A stretch of 64,000 nucleotides of DNA from Scilla litardierei (taxonomy: Eukaryota > Streptophyta > Magnoliopsida > Asparagales > Asparagaceae). This document shows, piece after piece, positions 31,801-43,165 of the stretch. Below the pieces are notes generated by a model. It saw nothing but the letters and a program-made list of their open reading frames with translations, searched no databases and was not told the DNA's origin. Where the stretch lies: contig CM061138.1 of NCBI GenBank assembly GCA_030789695.1, positions 178,084,051 to 178,148,050 on the forward strand, in the 5' to 3' direction. Position numbers and translations under genes: made by a program. Positions within the stretch are counted from its first letter, which is position 1, and each line of letters starts with the position of its first letter.

Positions 31801-33770
31801 CCTTTTCCAATGACTCTACTTCTCTGTCCATCCCCAAAAGTGACATGTCCTTTATTCCCAGCAGTGTACTCAGATAGAAGACCCTTGTTCCCTGTCATGT
31901 GCCGAGAGCAACCGCTGTCAAAATACCACTGATTTTCTGCAAAGGTAGCCAAAGATGTGTAAGAAACCATACTGATCAGCTCTGACTTCTTAATCCATTT
32001 CATGCTTGTTCGCTGTTGTGGATGAATAATATTTCTTCCTTCACTCACATGCCTCATGCGCCTGAAACAGCTCCAATCATTGTGTCCTATTTGTTTGCAG
32101 TAATTGCATATAGGCTGCCTAAAAGTAGTACATTTTCTGTTCTTTCCTCTTGACTTGGCCTCATCATGTGAACTCCTTTTAACATGTTCCTTAGCATTGA
32201 GACTACTCCTGGTCTTGAGTGTGTGTAGATGACTTCCTCTGTGGTAACCAACTCCTGTTCGATCTCCAGCCACCTTTCTCATGTTGAGGATGTCATCGAG
32301 TTTGGTTTTTCCTGAGTTCCACCTGTTAACAGTGCTTTCTGCCTTCTCAGCTCTTAGTAAAGCTCTCTTCATATTTCTCTCACAGTTTCGGAGGCCTGTT
32401 GCAGTCTTCAGAAGTTTGGCTTGAGTTGCAATCTTCTCACTTCTCAACTTAGAGCATTCATCTTTCAGTTTCTTGTTGATTTCACAGATTTCCATCCATT
32501 TGTAGAACATAGTTTGATAGGCTGTTCGGATATCCTCATCATCAATATCTTCTTCGCTTCCACCTTCTGATTCAACTTCACTGTCAGAACTAGCATCATT
32601 TGTTGCAACACTTCGTACAACATTTTCTCCCTTGTGCTTGGATGTTGCAGCACATGTTGCAACATTATGTTCAACATGACTGAAGGACTTACCTTCAGAT
32701 TTGTCATTCAGACTAGCTGTGAAAGCAACATAATTACTAGTAATGTCTTCATCTTCCACACTACCTCCAGAGTCTTCATCGCTCCAGGTGCTGGCGAGGG
32801 ATTTCCCTTTTTGCTTCTTTAGGGTGTTTGCACATTCTGCCTGTATATGCCTGAACCCTTCACATTCTCTACATTGTATTCCCTTTCCTTTGTTTTTAGA
32901 CTCGTACCTTTGTATAGGGCGACCAGCACTCTTTTCACCAGCAGGAGGTCCTGACCGCACCTTTTTATTTGTGGCTTTGAAATTCTGACCTCTGTTGCTA
33001 ATCTTTCTCATCATCTTACTAAAGTTCTTGGTGAGAAGAGCGATATCATCTTCGAGTTCTGACTCATCATCAGATTTTGACAGCTCACTGGCTTCAGTCT
33101 TCAAGGCAACACCCTTCTCCTTTTTGTTTTGTTTGAGATTCATCTCATAGGTCTGTAGGGAGCCCATGAGTTCGTCCAATCTCATGGTCGATGTGTTTCT
33201 TACTTCCTCTATTGCTGCAATCTTTGCTGAAAATTTATCTGGCAAGGACCTCAGGGTCTTTTCAACAAGTTTCTTTTGTGAATACTTCTTACCCAGTTGG
33301 AAAGCCTGATTTGCAATATCTCTCAATCTTCCATTGAATTCAGCAACCGTCTCGTTTTCATTCATCCTCAGATTTTCAAACTGACTGGCGAGCATTTGCA
33401 ATTTTGAGGCCTTAACAGTGCTGGTTCCTTCATGCACGTTTTGAAGAATGTCCCAAGCTTCTTTAGCATGCTCACAAGTAGATATAAGCTTGAACTGCTC
33501 TTCATCAACAGCAGTAAAGATGGCGTTAACCGCCTTTGAGTTTCCTAAGGCAGCACGTTCCTCATCAGAATTCCAGTCTCTCACAGGTTTGAAGCATTCC
33601 TTGCCTTCTTTGTTGACTTCAACCGGAGGGTTCCATCCTTCAACTGTAGTAACCCAAGCCTTTTCATCCAAAGATTTGATAAAAGCTCGCATACGAGACT
33701 TCCAATAAGTGTAGTTCGATCCAGTGAGCAAAGGGGGACGAGTAACCGAAGCACCTTCTTTTGTATTCAT
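28833..33770 (-). CDS. Sirevirus gag-pol polyprotein (about 1645 residues)
   Basis: An open frame continues upstream to 33803, but the Met at 33770 ([15 protein letters not shown]) fits the family start. Residues below are numbered from 33803. Gag (about 12-240) has a UBN2-type fold, with a CCHC knuckle at about 311-324, a coiled coil at 430-480 and a second knuckle, [14 protein letters not shown], near 566. The protease site DSGCSRHM is near 629. The integrase has HHCC (751-793) and DDE residues in [15 protein letters not shown] and [11 protein letters not shown] carries YVDDIVFGS and RNase [15 protein letters not shown] and [10 protein letters not shown]. No stop or frameshift interrupts it, so the enzymes may be functional. 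Confidence 0.95.
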   Translation of the reverse strand: MNTKEGASVTRPPLLTGSNYTYWKSRMRAFIKSLDEKAWVTTVEGWNPPVEVNKEGKECFKPVRDWNSDEERAALGNSKAVNAIFTAVDEEQFKLISTCEHAKEAWDILQNVHEGTSTVKASKLQMLASQFENLRMNENETVAEFNGRLRDIANQAFQLGKKYSQKKLVEKTLRSLPDKFSAKIAAIEEVRNTSTMRLDELMGSLQTYEMNLKQNKKEKGVALKTEASELSKSDDESELEDDIALLTKNFSKMMRKISNRGQNFKATNKKVRSGPPAGEKSAGRPIQRYESKNKGKGIQCRECEGFRHIQAECANTLKKQKGKSLASTWSDEDSGGSVEDEDITSNYVAFTASLNDKSEGKSFSHVEHNVATCAATSKHKGENVVRSVATNDASSDSEVESEGGSEEDIDDEDIRTAYQTMFYKWMEICEINKKLKDECSKLRSEKIATQAKLLKTATGLRNCERNMKRALLRAEKAESTVNRWNSGKTKLDDILNMRKVAGDRTGVGYHRGSHLHTLKTRSSLNAKEHVKRSSHDEAKSRGKNRKCTTFRQPICNYCKQIGHNDWSCFRRMRHVSEGRNIIHPQQRTSMKWIKKSELISMVSYTSLATFAENQWYFDSGCSRHMTGNKGLLSEYTAGNKGHVTFGDGQRSRVIGKGNLNMTETLKLKDVMHVENLKANLISISQLCDQGLLVRFNKNECLVFNGDEVCILSGKRSSDNCYLLQEPDRCLSITTDASEQWHQKLGHVNFKILMKISKARAVSGMPTLIKKKEGVCEACQQGKQKKVSHKQIQNITTSKTLELLHMDLIGPTSETSVGGKKYIFVCVDDFSRFTWVDFLKEKSDTFDAFKKLCTLLQVERGDNIGKVIRIRSDHGKEFENHSFSEFCEAQGIGHEFSAPKTPQQNGVVERKNRTLQEMARVMLNARKVNVKWWAEAINTACYTINRVYLRPQTEKTPFEIWKGRKPDVSYFHIFGSKCYILQDRTPRRKFDTKSDKGIFLGYSTRSRAFRVLNERTDVMMESINVVVDDFDQGESILTGEKGVQEDRNEDDVHVKSDVATNKTKQNNVEQIVATQDTATMESIQVEAENAQDAEGITKIIRDHPPELIIGDVHDSRHTRGTSRVNYRDLAGYACFLSTIEPKNVKEAIGDDFWVSAMQEELNQFQRNDVWSLVERPKGTNVIGTKWIFKNKTDEKGNVTRNKARLVAQGYTQVEGIDFDETFAPVARLESIRLLLAVACSLNFKLHQMGVKSAFLNGLLNEEVYVEQHKGFVDPFLPHHVYKLKKALYGLKQAPRAWYERLTTYLLKKGYERGGADKTLFVQRTRSSVMIAQIYVDDIVFGSTSQQLVHEFINLMQREFEMSMVGELNVFLGLQVKQCPDGLFISQSKYARNLVKRFGLESARHVRTPMSTSEKLSKDEGGRDVEVTLYRSMIGSLLYLTASRPDISFSVGVCARYQASPKESHIIAVKRIIRYISGTADYGIWYTKDTNTLVSGYSDADWAGNTDDRKSTTGGCFYVGNTLVSWYSKKQNSISLSTAEAEYIAAGSCCTQLLWLKQMLIDYGLEKGIMTILCDNQSAINISKNPVQHSRTKHIDIRHHFIRELVEKKSLVMEYIATCNQLADIFTKPLDTTRFEELRQALGLCRI

Positions 33771-33837
33771 GATCAGCGTACTGACACACAGGATCACACC
33801 CACTTTGAAAGAAAGTCAAAGTATAGTGGATGACCTG

Positions 33838-33849
33838 CTCTGATACCAA
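33838..33849 (-). other. Sirevirus primer-binding site
   Basis: TGGTATCAGAGC on the minus strand, complementary to the 3' end of initiator tRNA-Met, two bases from the LTR end. Confidence 0.92.
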
Positions 33850-33850
33850 A

Positions 33851-34806
33851 TGAAATTCAGTACGCAGTAAAGAACAAAACGAACAACAATAAAGACACAC
33901 AGTAAGCAAGGACACACGAGACTTGGTATCGCAGTTCGGTGCGCACACCTACATCTGCGGGGCCACGCCCAGAAAAATAGAATACTTCACTATAAAGATC
34001 AGAGAATACAAACTCTAAAATTCACGCTTCTATAAGGAAGAACACACGCATCCTTAAAACAAACCGTGAGGGGTGATCACAATCAACCCCGTGAAGTATT
34101 CTTGGCAAGCTCCCCTTGCCTGCAAGCTCCCCTTGCACCACCGACAAGATCAACTCCCTTGATCCCACCCACGTGATAGTCGGCCTCCCTCCCGGAGTAT
34201 ATCAATCAGAACTACTTTCGCCGAAGTCCTTAACCTAGCCGCCAATACCCTCACGCCTTTAAAGCAGCAACGCAATCAATCACCGTTCAATCAGCGCTAG
34301 ATCAATCAATCTAGAAGCAACTCAATAACAGCAATAACCGCAACTCCCATAGATGGAACGAGATCCCTAAATCTCCGCAGGAGATCTTTGCCAGTATCTC
34401 GCCATCGAAGATATCTTCAACTAATTCTTCACGAACAGAACAGAACGATATTCGTAGCCAATCAAATCTTCAGCAGATATTAACCGTCATAAATACCTGA
34501 ACAAATATGAACGGCGACTTAAGATCACGTGCACCTCAGGCTTCGATCTACAACAGTCGCACATAGACACAGCATGTTGAACACGGGGGTTCAACAATCT
34601 GTCCAACAAAACGTCCAACAAGCTCAGCTGAGACATGACTCCACTTCAGATAATAAGGTTCTGTCGCAACAAACCGTTCAACAAGATGTCCAACATCCTT
34701 AGATACGTTGTCCAATCACTTCACGGAGTACATAGAGAGAGACGATTATCGGAGTGCCACAAATGACAAGCAAAGCATAAACAAGCAGTAGAGACAAAAC
34801 CTAACA
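33851..34806 (-). repeat. Sirevirus 5' LTR
   Basis: 956 bp, same ends as the 3' LTR, followed by the TSD GACTC at 34807-34811. By eye it differs from the 3' LTR at about eight sites, such as CACGCATCC for CACTCATCC. Confidence 0.95.
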
Positions 34807-34811
34807 GACTC

Positions 34812-35074
34812 TATATATAGACGGCCATATAGTCCTAGATTTGTTTTGCAATAAAATTCTATGCTTGAAGATTAAAGAAAACCGAGAAGTCCTTTTATTT
34901 TATAAAAAAGCTCGAGGAGAGAATTTAGCATGCAATGGTCAGTGCGTAATTCTTTTTCATTCTTGATAGCTTGCAGATCTTGTGTTATTTGCGATTTGGG
35001 TTTTAGTTTCACATATGTACTAAATTTTTGCATGGGTAAAATTTGTTACTTTTTAATGACATTTTATGTTAGTA
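34812..35074. other. Right flank of the Sirevirus insertion
   Basis: No gene. Before the insertion this was continuous with 24885-24958. The junction reads GGACTC then TATATATAG, so the target site lay next to a TATA-like box. A plant-type AATAAA (in GCAATAAAATT) is near 34849. Confidence 0.4.
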
Positions 35075-35390
35075 CTAGTCATTGCACGTACACATAAGAC
35101 ACGGTCTATTTAATGGCTAAGTCACCCCTCCCATCCTCCACCCCCAAAAAAAATTTCAAGTTACCTCAAATTTCAAGTTTTCCCCCAAAATTTCAAGTTT
35201 TCCCCAAAAATTTAAGTTTCCACCCAAATAGTTTTGTTTCAAAATTCAAAATTCAAACCTCATACTCATATCAAATAGTTTTCCTCCCAAAATTTAAAAG
35301 CTTCCCCCTAAAACTTTGTCCTAGTCATCAAGCCCTTATCCTAGTCATAAGCCCCTTTGTCCTAGTCATTTGACCTAGTAGGGCAACATT
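35075..35390. mobile_element. Partial copy related to the inverted-end element at 1691
   Basis: Starts CTAGTCAT, then a decayed hairpin and CACGGTCTATTTAA, matching the left end at 1691-1730 (CTAGTCATAACC, CACGGTTCATTTAA). The interior has repeats of AAATTTCAAGTTTTCCCCC and CCTAGTCAT-AAGCCC, related to 3106-3340. The other end is not recognisable. Confidence 0.5.
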
Positions 35391-35744
35391 CAAATTCTTC
35401 ATCAAATATAGAATAGATTATAGTTCAACGTTGTTTAGTTTATGCTATTATAGTTCAACGGTATTTAGAGACAAAATATCCATAGTTTCAGGGATAATAG
35501 CTGAATTTACTTTATATTCAACGCAGTGTCGGTTGACGTGTGGGTTTCGGTACAGTAAAGGGTGCTGACTGGATGCCTCGAGTCGACATGTATCCTTGTC
35601 AGCTGGAATGATCGCGTCACGTGCTAGGTAGCTTAGGTCTGGACGGAGACGGTCGAGCTACTTAGATGAAGACTGACCTAGTTCAGAGGCGCTCCGAACT
35701 ACTTAAAGGATCACCTGCCAAGCGATCTGCACCACAGGAAATCG

Positions 35745-36010
35745 TTAAGGTGGTCGGATCTGGGTTCCGACCCAAATCCCATCCGATGCTTAAGTTAGTA
35801 TGGAACTTAAGAGAGACCCGTGGCATCATGATCGATCTAAAGGGAGATCGTCCGTGGAGCTGGCCTGCCGAGTCAAGGAGAAAGAAATATGTCGTGGAGA
35901 ATAAAGAATGTGTTGTCAGAGTACCTAGCCCTTAGTAGCTCTGTTGACCTCTCCCGTTCCTTCGAGGTTTAGTCCTTTTATAGGTAAAGTCGTTCCATAG
36001 ATCTTGTTGA
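35745..36010. repeat. Dispersed repeat R1, copy 1
   Basis: Shares a clear block with 46535-46800 in the same orientation: GGTTCCGAC-CAAATCCC-TCCGATGCTTAAGTTAGTA and then weaker homology through TTTATAGGTAA. Weaker similarity seems to extend both ways (about 35520-36230 against 46310-46940). It looks like part of an old LTR, family unknown. Confidence 0.6.
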
Positions 36011-37164
36011 CGATTAACCACTTCGCCCTGACAGTGGCACATATGTTCCATTATTTCAGGCATAATGGGTGTCTGACCATTACTGAGCCCATTTACATAC
36101 CTCTTCTTAGAGATGTGGTGGCTTAATGGGCATGATGCGAACTGTCCTTGACCAAGTAAACAACCAGTTATTTACATGGGCTCGACGGGCTTGATGGGCT
36201 AGATGGACCGGTTCGCCCTCCTTAGCGGGCTTTGCTTATATGGATGTTAACATCCATTCTGTCTTTGTGGAGCCGGCCCAATGATGTAACAATGTTAGGT
36301 GTAAAATTTATAGCTAGGTTATGTAATTTTTACATTAAAAATATTAATCCAAATTACAGTTAATTTAAATCAAGATTAACGAGCACTAAGCGGATTTCTC
36401 ACGTCGGGTTGAACTGGAATTTACCAAAATTAACAAAGATATTTATGTTTAAATCGTTGCAAATTAGTAAGTAGGATATATATATTATAGGAATTGAAAT
36501 TTCTTGTTGAAAATAGCTAGGACTCCTGATTGAAATAGGTATTATTTGACCATAACCATATGAAAATAAAGGGTTGTAGAGAGCCATTTGATTTGCACAA
36601 ATCTAAGGATTTATGAGCAGAGATCTAGGGTTTCCAATTGGAAAGAAGATTGAGAAGAAACGAATGAACGGTTGAAACCAGCAATCTAAGTGACCGAGAT
36701 ATTTTCCCCAACACAAACATGCGATGTTGGAGGGGGGGTAATTTATTAGGAAAATGATTGAAGAAGATATCGTCTTACAAGTTTGGTATACACCTTCTTC
36801 TCAATCATAACCGTTCAGAAACCAACGAACGGCCACGATCCATCGGCTGCTTGGCAAGCCTGCACGCTGCGTCTTTCTAAACGGGTGCTCATTTTTATGG
36901 CATGCTGATCAGTGATCATGGATGCTAATTAGCCTCAGCTGCAGCTTCTCAGTTCACACACAAGGCATGACGCAGGCTCACACCAAGTGCCCCTGCAAAC
37001 CGAACCACTCACCAGCATGGACACTGCTTTAATGCTGACAGCAACGATTTGAATCTTAGTTCGATGTCTGCTGCAAGATTTTAGGTAGCAAATGCCTGTT
37101 TCTTGACAACCAAAAATAGGCCACCATTGAGCCCGCAGGCTTCCTGATTATCTCCAACTATACA
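36011..37164. other. Upstream region of the galactosyltransferase gene
   Basis: Mostly AT-rich single-copy-looking sequence after about 36300. No transposon end, RNA gene or coding frame could be supported. Confidence 0.4.
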
Positions 37165-37290
37165 CCTAAAAATAAATGGTACTAATTAAGCTCTATATCA
37201 GTACGTTAATCTGTTGTGTGTGTTTCTGTTCTAAGCTCTCTCTCTCCCTCCCTCTCCCCGGTGGTTGCTTTCACGTACGTTAATTATTTG
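37165..37290 (+). promoter_or_regulatory. Possible core promoter of the galactosyltransferase gene
   Basis: A weak TATA-like CTATATCA (about 37191-37198) is followed by a pyrimidine patch of CTCTCTCTCCCTCCC type (37233-37258), a common plant core-promoter feature. It lies 70-130 bp upstream of the start codon. Prediction only. Confidence 0.3.
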
Positions 37291-37327
37291 CAAAATGCTA
37301 ATCCTGCGTGGTGCATTGGTGAAGGCA

Positions 37328-39008
37328 ATGAGCGAGAGGGCTCCCCTGTCGCCGGAGAAGAAGGCCCGGGCACGGTCGTTGCCCGTGAAGGCGATACTCG
37401 CTCTCTGCATGGCGAGCTTCTTCGTCGGCTTGATCTTCAGCGGCCGGATGCCGGCGGTCCCGCCGTCGGCCGCCCATGCAGGATCCAGGTTTTTCCTGGC
37501 CAGGCCGGACTGCGAGCATGCCAAGCGGGTAAATTTCTAACCCGCCCAAAATTGTATGTTTTACTTTGAACTGACCAACATGGGTTGTTGGTTAATTTGT
37601 GCAGAGGCTTGGGGAGGGCATCAGTGCTAGCCCGAAGGATATCATGGGCGAAGTCTCGAAGACACATCAAGCCATTCAGTGCGTACATGTATACTCGTAT
37701 GTATTCAAGATTTGTTATATTTAATTTTTTTCAAATATCTTCTTCGCACGTATATACGTAGGTCGTTGGACAAGAGTATCTCCTCGCTAGAGATGCAACT
37801 CACCGTGGCCCGATCGAGCCGAATCGCAGGCGAAGGCTCCTCGGACGGGGCCGCGGCGGAGGAGGCGGCGCCCCTGCCGAGGGCGTTTGCCGTGGTCGGA
37901 ATCAACACGGCGTTCAGCAGCAAGAGGAGGCGCGACTCCCTCCGATCGACTTGGATGCCAAGAGGAGCGAAGCTGAAGAAGCTGGAGGGGGAGAAGGGCG
38001 TCGTGCTGAGGTTCGTGATCGGGCGCACCGCGACGCCGGGCGGCGCGCTCGACCGCGCGATCGACGCGGAGGACGCCGAGCACAAGGACTTCATGAGGCT
38101 CGACCACGTCGAGGGCTACCACGAGCTCTCCACCAAGACGAGGATGTACTTCTCGACCGCGGTCTCTACGTGGAACGCCGATTTCTACCTCAAGGTTGAC
38201 GACGACGTACATGTCAACCTCGGTGAGTAGTACGCAAACGCAAAGAGTGCTTCCTTTTGTTTTGCCCCCATCGAGCTAAAAAGCTTACAATTGTTGCCTG
38301 AAATGCTTGTAGGCGCGCTCACGACAACGCTGGCCCGACACAAGAACAAGCCGCGAGTTTACGTTGGATGCATGAAGTCCGGCCCCGTCCTATCGCACAA
38401 GTACGTTTGTGCTACGCTCTCTCTCTCTCTCTCTCTCTCTCTCCTTTTTCTCGTAAACGAATTCTTTTTTTTTGTTAATGCAGGGGAGTGAAATACTATG
38501 AGCCAGAGTTTTGGAAATTTGGGGAGGAGGGGAACAAGTATTTCAGGCATGCCACCGGCCAGATCTACGCCATCTCTAAGGACCTCGCTTCGTACATCGC
38601 CATAAATGCGTAAGTGGACATGTCGCCATGATTCACTTTATAATATTTGCCGTCGTCAGCACAGGAAATTTCTCTTTTCAGGCCAATATTGCATAGGTAT
38701 GCCAACGAGGATGTTTCTCTAGGCGCTTGGCTGCTTGGCTTGGAAGTAGAGCATGTTGACGAGCGGAGCTTCTGCTGCGGGACACCGCCAGGTAAAAGCT
38801 GCGTTTAAGCAGAGTTACAGTAGTAAGGCCGATGGCATCTGATCAAAAATTGATTCTAGATTGCGAGTGGAAGGCCCAAGCGGGGAACGTATGCGTGGCG
38901 TCGTTTGACTGGGCGTGCAGCGGGGTATGCAAGTCGGTCGAGCGAATGAAGGACATCCACGCCATGTGCGGAGAAGGAGAGAGGGCGGTTTGGAACGCTG
39001 TCCTCTGA
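37328..39008 (+). CDS. Probable beta-1,3-galactosyltransferase (GT31), seven exons, 402 residues
   Basis: Exons: 37328-37528, 37605-37678, 37762-38222, 38313-38400, 38484-38609, 38682-38791, 38860-39008. Every intron is GT-AG and the frame stays open to TGA at 39006-39008. The product would be a Golgi type II membrane protein: a transmembrane anchor at about residues 20-39 ([17 protein letters not shown]), a DUF4094 stem ([20 protein letters not shown]), then the galactosyltransferase domain. The metal-binding DDD is at 238-240 ([11 protein letters not shown]), an EDV motif at 326-328, and a Cys-rich tail follows ([17 protein letters not shown]). It should add beta-1,3-galactose to glycans, probably on arabinogalactan proteins. 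An earlier in-frame ATG at 37295 is the alternative start. No lesion is seen. Confidence 0.92.
38417..38442. repeat. (CT)n microsatellite in intron 4
   Basis: Thirteen CT dinucleotides about 16 bp after the intron 4 donor. Likely length-polymorphic, with no predicted effect on the splice sites. Confidence 0.9.
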
Positions 39009-39245
39009 AAATTAGTGGGCCGCAACATGCACCCACATGATTTGGATATCTTGGAATAATTGTACTCATGCGATGTGAGCGCGGAAAATGAATTAATGAA
39101 CGTTTTGGTTTTATTTCTACTTATGTATGAGTCTGCGCTCGCAAGTACGCATGTACAAAGATTTGGAGCTTTGTATATACCAAGGGCATTCGCTCACTCT
39201 TCATTTATTATGCCGAAATTTGTAAATCGACAACAAAAACAGTAG

Positions 39246-39342
39246 TGTTATGAATCAACTATTTGGGGAGGAGCCCCCAACTCTTTATTTATAGGCAACG
39301 AGGAGAATACAAGATGTGTTTACAATGATATGGGCCCCAACA
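39246..39342 (-). repeat. Copia-2 3' LTR, internally deleted (97 bp)
   Basis: Matches the 5' LTR up to GATATGGGCC, then jumps to the terminal CCAACA. The polypurine tract follows at 39343-39356 (AAGGGGGAG on the minus strand). Confidence 0.85.
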
Positions 39343-39557
39343 CTCCCCCTTATCCAGCCATATGTGTGGACTCTGCTCATGAATACTTCAGGATTCCGAG
39401 CGTAGGGGAGTCTCACATGGGGTGGATACTTCAGGATCCTGAGTTGGTGAGATTTGCATCATTAAAACCTTTAGCTATGGAAAACCCAGTGGGAAAAACC
39501 ATAGTTAAGGAAAAAGAGTACAAACTCTGTCAAACTCCCCCTGATCTGTACAAGCCC

Positions 39558-41356
39558 TCAAGCTTGCAGGTCTCTTAGACGTCTCATTCCAATCCTATGT
39601 ACAAGCTTCCTAAAAGTGGCAATGGAAAGGGCTTTAGGGAACAAATCTGCCAAATTGTCACATGATTGCACTTGTCTGATGTCGATCTTGCCATCTCTCT
39701 GTAGCTCGTGCGTCCAGAAGAACTTTGGTGAAATGTGTTTCGTTTTGTCACCTTTGATGAAGCCACCTAGTAACTGAGCTATGCAAGCAGCATTGTCCTC
39801 GAACATTGTAGTAGGTTCGAGATCTCCAGTCGTCAGTCCGGTGGTAGACAGGATGTGGTGGACAACTGAGCGTAGCCAAACGCATTCTCTGCTTGCTTCA
39901 TGGATGGAAATGATCTCAGAGTGATTGGATGAGGTTGCCGTCAAGGTTTGCTTGATGGATCTCCAGGAAATGGCTGTCCCTCCGTAGGTAAACACGTACA
40001 CAGTCTGTGACTTTGCTTTGTGGGGATCAGACAAGTAGCATGCATCAGCATAACCTGCAAGTGTAGAGGATATTCCATTTTTTGTAGAAGAGTCCCAAAT
40101 CTATAGACCCTTGGAGGTAGCGCAGAAGGTGCTTAACCCCGGTCCAGTGGCACTGTGTGGGCGCTGAACTGTATCTGGCTAATAAATTTACTGCGAACGC
40201 TATGTCGGGACGCGTGCAGTTTGCCAGATATAGTAGTGCTCCGATGGCACTCAGATAAGGAACTTCTGGACCAAGTATATCCTCCCCCTCTTCCAGCGGC
40301 CGGAAGTGGTCTTTATGTGCATCCAGGGATCGTACCACCATAGGTGTACTTAGTGGATGACATTGGTCCATATGGAATCTTTGCAACATTTTCTTCGTAT
40401 ATGTGGTTTGATGTAGTAGGATTCCTTCTTTTAGGTGTTCAATCTGCAAGCCCAGACAGAATTTCGTTTTGCCGAGGTCTTTCATTTCAAATTCTTTTGT
40501 TAGGCTTACAGATATCTCAGTGATCTCTTCAGGAGATCCTATGAGATTCAGATCGTCTACGTAGACAGCAATTATTACGAATCCTTTTCACTTTGTTCTT
40601 ATGAAGATACAAGGACAGACTTCATTGTTTGTGAATCCTTGTTGAATAAGGAAACTCACTGAGTCTGTTATACCACATTCTTCCTGATTGTTTGAGACCA
40701 TACAATGATCTTTGTAGCTTAACAAAATAGACGTCCCGAGGTCTATCTTTCAGTCCAGCAGGCATAGAAAAGCCATCAGGAAGTTTCATGTATATCTCCT
40801 TGTCGAGATTGCCGTATAGATATGCAGTCACAACATCCATTAGCTGCATATCTAGGCCTTCATTTGCTGTTAAGCTTATCAGGAATCTGAAAGTGATCGC
40901 ATCCATGGCCGAGGAGTATGTTTCGTCATAGTCTATTCCCGGTCTTTGGGAAAATCCATTAGCTACAAGTCTAGCTTTGTAGCGTGCGATCTCATTATTT
41001 TCGTTTCTTTTTCTGACGAATACCCATTTGTATCCCACAGGTTTGACACCGGTAGGTGTCTAGACTATTTGCCCAAAGACTTTTCGTTTCTGAAGCGAGT
41101 CCAGCTCGGCTTCTATTGCCTGATTCCACTTTGGCCAATCGTCTCTACGTTTGCATTCAGCAACGGAGTGTGGTTCATAATCATCGTCGCTTCCGGCGAC
41201 GTGAATGGCAATGTGAAACGCGAAGTCATCGTCGACGACTGTACTCTTTCTGTCCAATACCTCCCCTGTACGTACATAATTCAATGATATTTCAGTTTCT
41301 CCCGGCAGTTCCTCTACAGTGGATTCCGAGAGGAGAGAGGGTATGGACACGAGCAC
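39558..41356 (-). pseudogene. Copia-2 reverse transcriptase and RNase H
   Basis: RT pieces: WNQAIEAELDSLQKRKVFG, a stop at 41060 (TAG where Copia-1 has a Gln codon), GYKWVFVRKRNENNE, LMDVVTAYLYGNLDKEIY, RSLYGLKQSGRMWYN, then a frameshift. An intact YVDD lies at about 40550-40565. MKDLGKTKFCLGLQIEH and SAIGALLYLANCTRPDIAF lead into RNase H (SQTVYVFTYGGTAISWRS, ASRECVWLRSVVHH). The final piece ends near 39558. At least four frame breaks. Confidence 0.88.
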
Positions 41357-43038
41357 GTTTCTATGTGGGGGTATCGTCCCAAGGTCTCCGGATATTTTTC
41401 TTTTTCTTGGATTTTTATCCTTGGAGCCTGGTGGTCTGTCTCTTTTCTATTGAGGTGCAGCCACTTCTGCTGCTGGTGGATTGCATCCATCCTTTGGGAT
41501 GTCAATCCTAGCTGGAGTGTTCGCAGCAGGGATGTGTGATCTGACAATCTTCTGGTTGTCAGTAAACGAATCTGGTAATCTATGGACTGTGTCCTGGATG
41601 TATAAGATCTTCCGGATCTCATCATCGCATTGTTTTGTTACCGGATCGTAGTGGGTCAGACTTTTTGTATCCCACGTTAACATTTGCTTTGCGCTAGACT
41701 TTTCAATGTCTAGGCCCATTTTGGGGAAATACGTCTCATCAAAGTCGCAGTCTTCAAGGCGTGCCTTAAAAGCGTCTCCCGTTTGGGGTTCTAGGTATCT
41801 TATAATGGAGGGCGAGTCAAACCCTACATAAATACCTAGGCGACGTTGAGGGCCCATCTTGGTCCTCTGGGGTGGTGCAATGGGGATATAAACTGCGCAG
41901 CCGAAGATTCTCAAGTGAGAGATGTTCGACGGCGTTCCATATGCGAGTTGCATTGGAGATAGACTCTGACCTCCTGAGGGTCTTATTTTTATTAGTGATG
42001 CAGCATGCAAGATTGCATGTCCCCATGCATCCACCGGCAACTGGGATTTCATCAGCAATGGACGTGCAATCCATTGGAGTCTTTTAATTAGCGACTCAGC
42101 TAACCCATTCTGGGTGTGAACATGCGGCACCGGATGTTCAATTTCAATTCCCGTTGTCTGGCAATATTCTTGAAATGACTGAGAGGTAAATTCTCCCGCA
42201 TTATCCAGACGTATTTTCTTAATTTGGTTGTCTGGAAAATGCGCCCGCAACTTTATTATTTGTGCCAAAAGCTTTGGGAAAGCCAAGTTGCGGGTTGAAA
42301 GTAGACACACATACAAGTATTTCGAAGATGCATCAATCAGTACCATAAAGTACCGAAAGGGCCCACTAGGGGGTGGATAGGTCCACATATGTCTCTGTGT
42401 ATTCTTTCAAGGAAGCTAGGAGACTCGATATCCACTTTAAGTGGTGATGGCCTTGTTATTAATTTTCCCTTAAAGCAGGGTACACAAGGGAATTCTCCCT
42501 TCTGAAGAATCTTCTGGTTCTTTAGGTTATGCCCGTGGGATTGTGATATAATGCGGTGCATCATCACAGATCCGGGGTGGCCAAGTCTATCGTGCCAAAG
42601 TAAGTTGGCCGATGTCGGGCACTTCAGGTGCTCCGTCAGGTTTGCTTCCTCTCTCCGAATTTTTGTATGGTAGAGGCCTGATGAGAGGCTCTCAAAACGT
42701 TCAAGTATGGTTTTAACTCCATTTTCTTGAGACGTTACATACAGTAATTCATTTTCTCTTACATTTGCTGTTTCCAAGTGGAATCCGTTAAGACGGATAT
42801 CTTTGAAACTTAGTAAGTTTCTCTTGGAATTCGGAGAGTAAAGTACATCTTTAATTTTTATTTCTGTTCCATTGGGGAGCAACAAGGTTGCATTCCCAGA
42901 ACCTTCAATTATGTCCGATGGCCCTGAAATTGTGTTTACAGGGCTCTTATACGGAGTAATGCTATGAAAATAGCATTTGTGCTGAAGGATCGTATGTGTC
43001 GACGCGCTGTCTACTAAGCAGTCATGAGAGCATCCCAT
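41357..43038 (-). pseudogene. Copia-2 protease and integrase
   Basis: Starts at an ATG directly after a splice-acceptor-like CTTTTTAG. Protease site CLVDSASTHT, then LLPNGTEIKIKDVLYSP. The GAG-pre-integrase and zinc part has LLWHDRLGH and FPCVPCFKGK. A one-base frame break in a G5 run (42369-42373 on +) precedes the catalytic core FMVLIDASSKY, IRLDNAGEFTSQSF, HTQNGLAESLIKRLQ. The C-terminal part carries YVGFDSPSIIRYL and is closed by TAG at 41447, where Copia-1 has Gln. The Lys/Arg-rich linker beyond remains readable. Confidence 0.88.
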
Positions 43039-43165
43039 CTAAAAAGATGAGTAAACATTTGCATTCAGAAAAAACTAAATTTTATTTGACAGAATTCAAA
43101 TTACATAAAAGCTCTCATAAAATAGATTGTTCATACAATAAAATGCTAAGATAAATGAAAACGGG
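43039..43165 (-). promoter_or_regulatory. Copia-2 gag/pol spacer with poly(A) signal and 3' splice acceptor
   Basis: Between the gag stop (43166-43168) and the pol ATG (43036-43038) lie 127 non-coding bases. On the minus strand they contain AATAAA (43081-43086) and end in CTTTTTAG, the AG at 43039-43040. That is the layout expected if a short gag RNA ends here and pol is read from a spliced RNA. Confidence 0.5.

Larger units (their letters stand above)
24959..34806 (-). mobile_element. Complete Sirevirus (Ty1/copia) with envelope-like gene
   Basis: Two 956-bp LTRs (24959-25914 and 33851-34806) differ at about eight positions by eye. GACTC flanks both ends (24954-24958 and 34807-34811). The minus-strand primer-binding site TGGTATCAGAGC matches initiator tRNA-Met and lies two bases inside the 5' LTR. 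Gag-pol is one open frame, followed by an envelope-like region and a 3' segment with repeated polypurine tracts. This layout, the 9.8-kb size and the gag type are those of Sireviruses. It is recent and nearly intact. Confidence 0.95.

Noticed and set aside
37705..38212. Minus-strand and alternate-frame open frames over exon 3 of the galactosyltransferase
   Set aside because: High GC content opens all frames; the sense frame alone has conserved GT31 motifs and correct splice phases.
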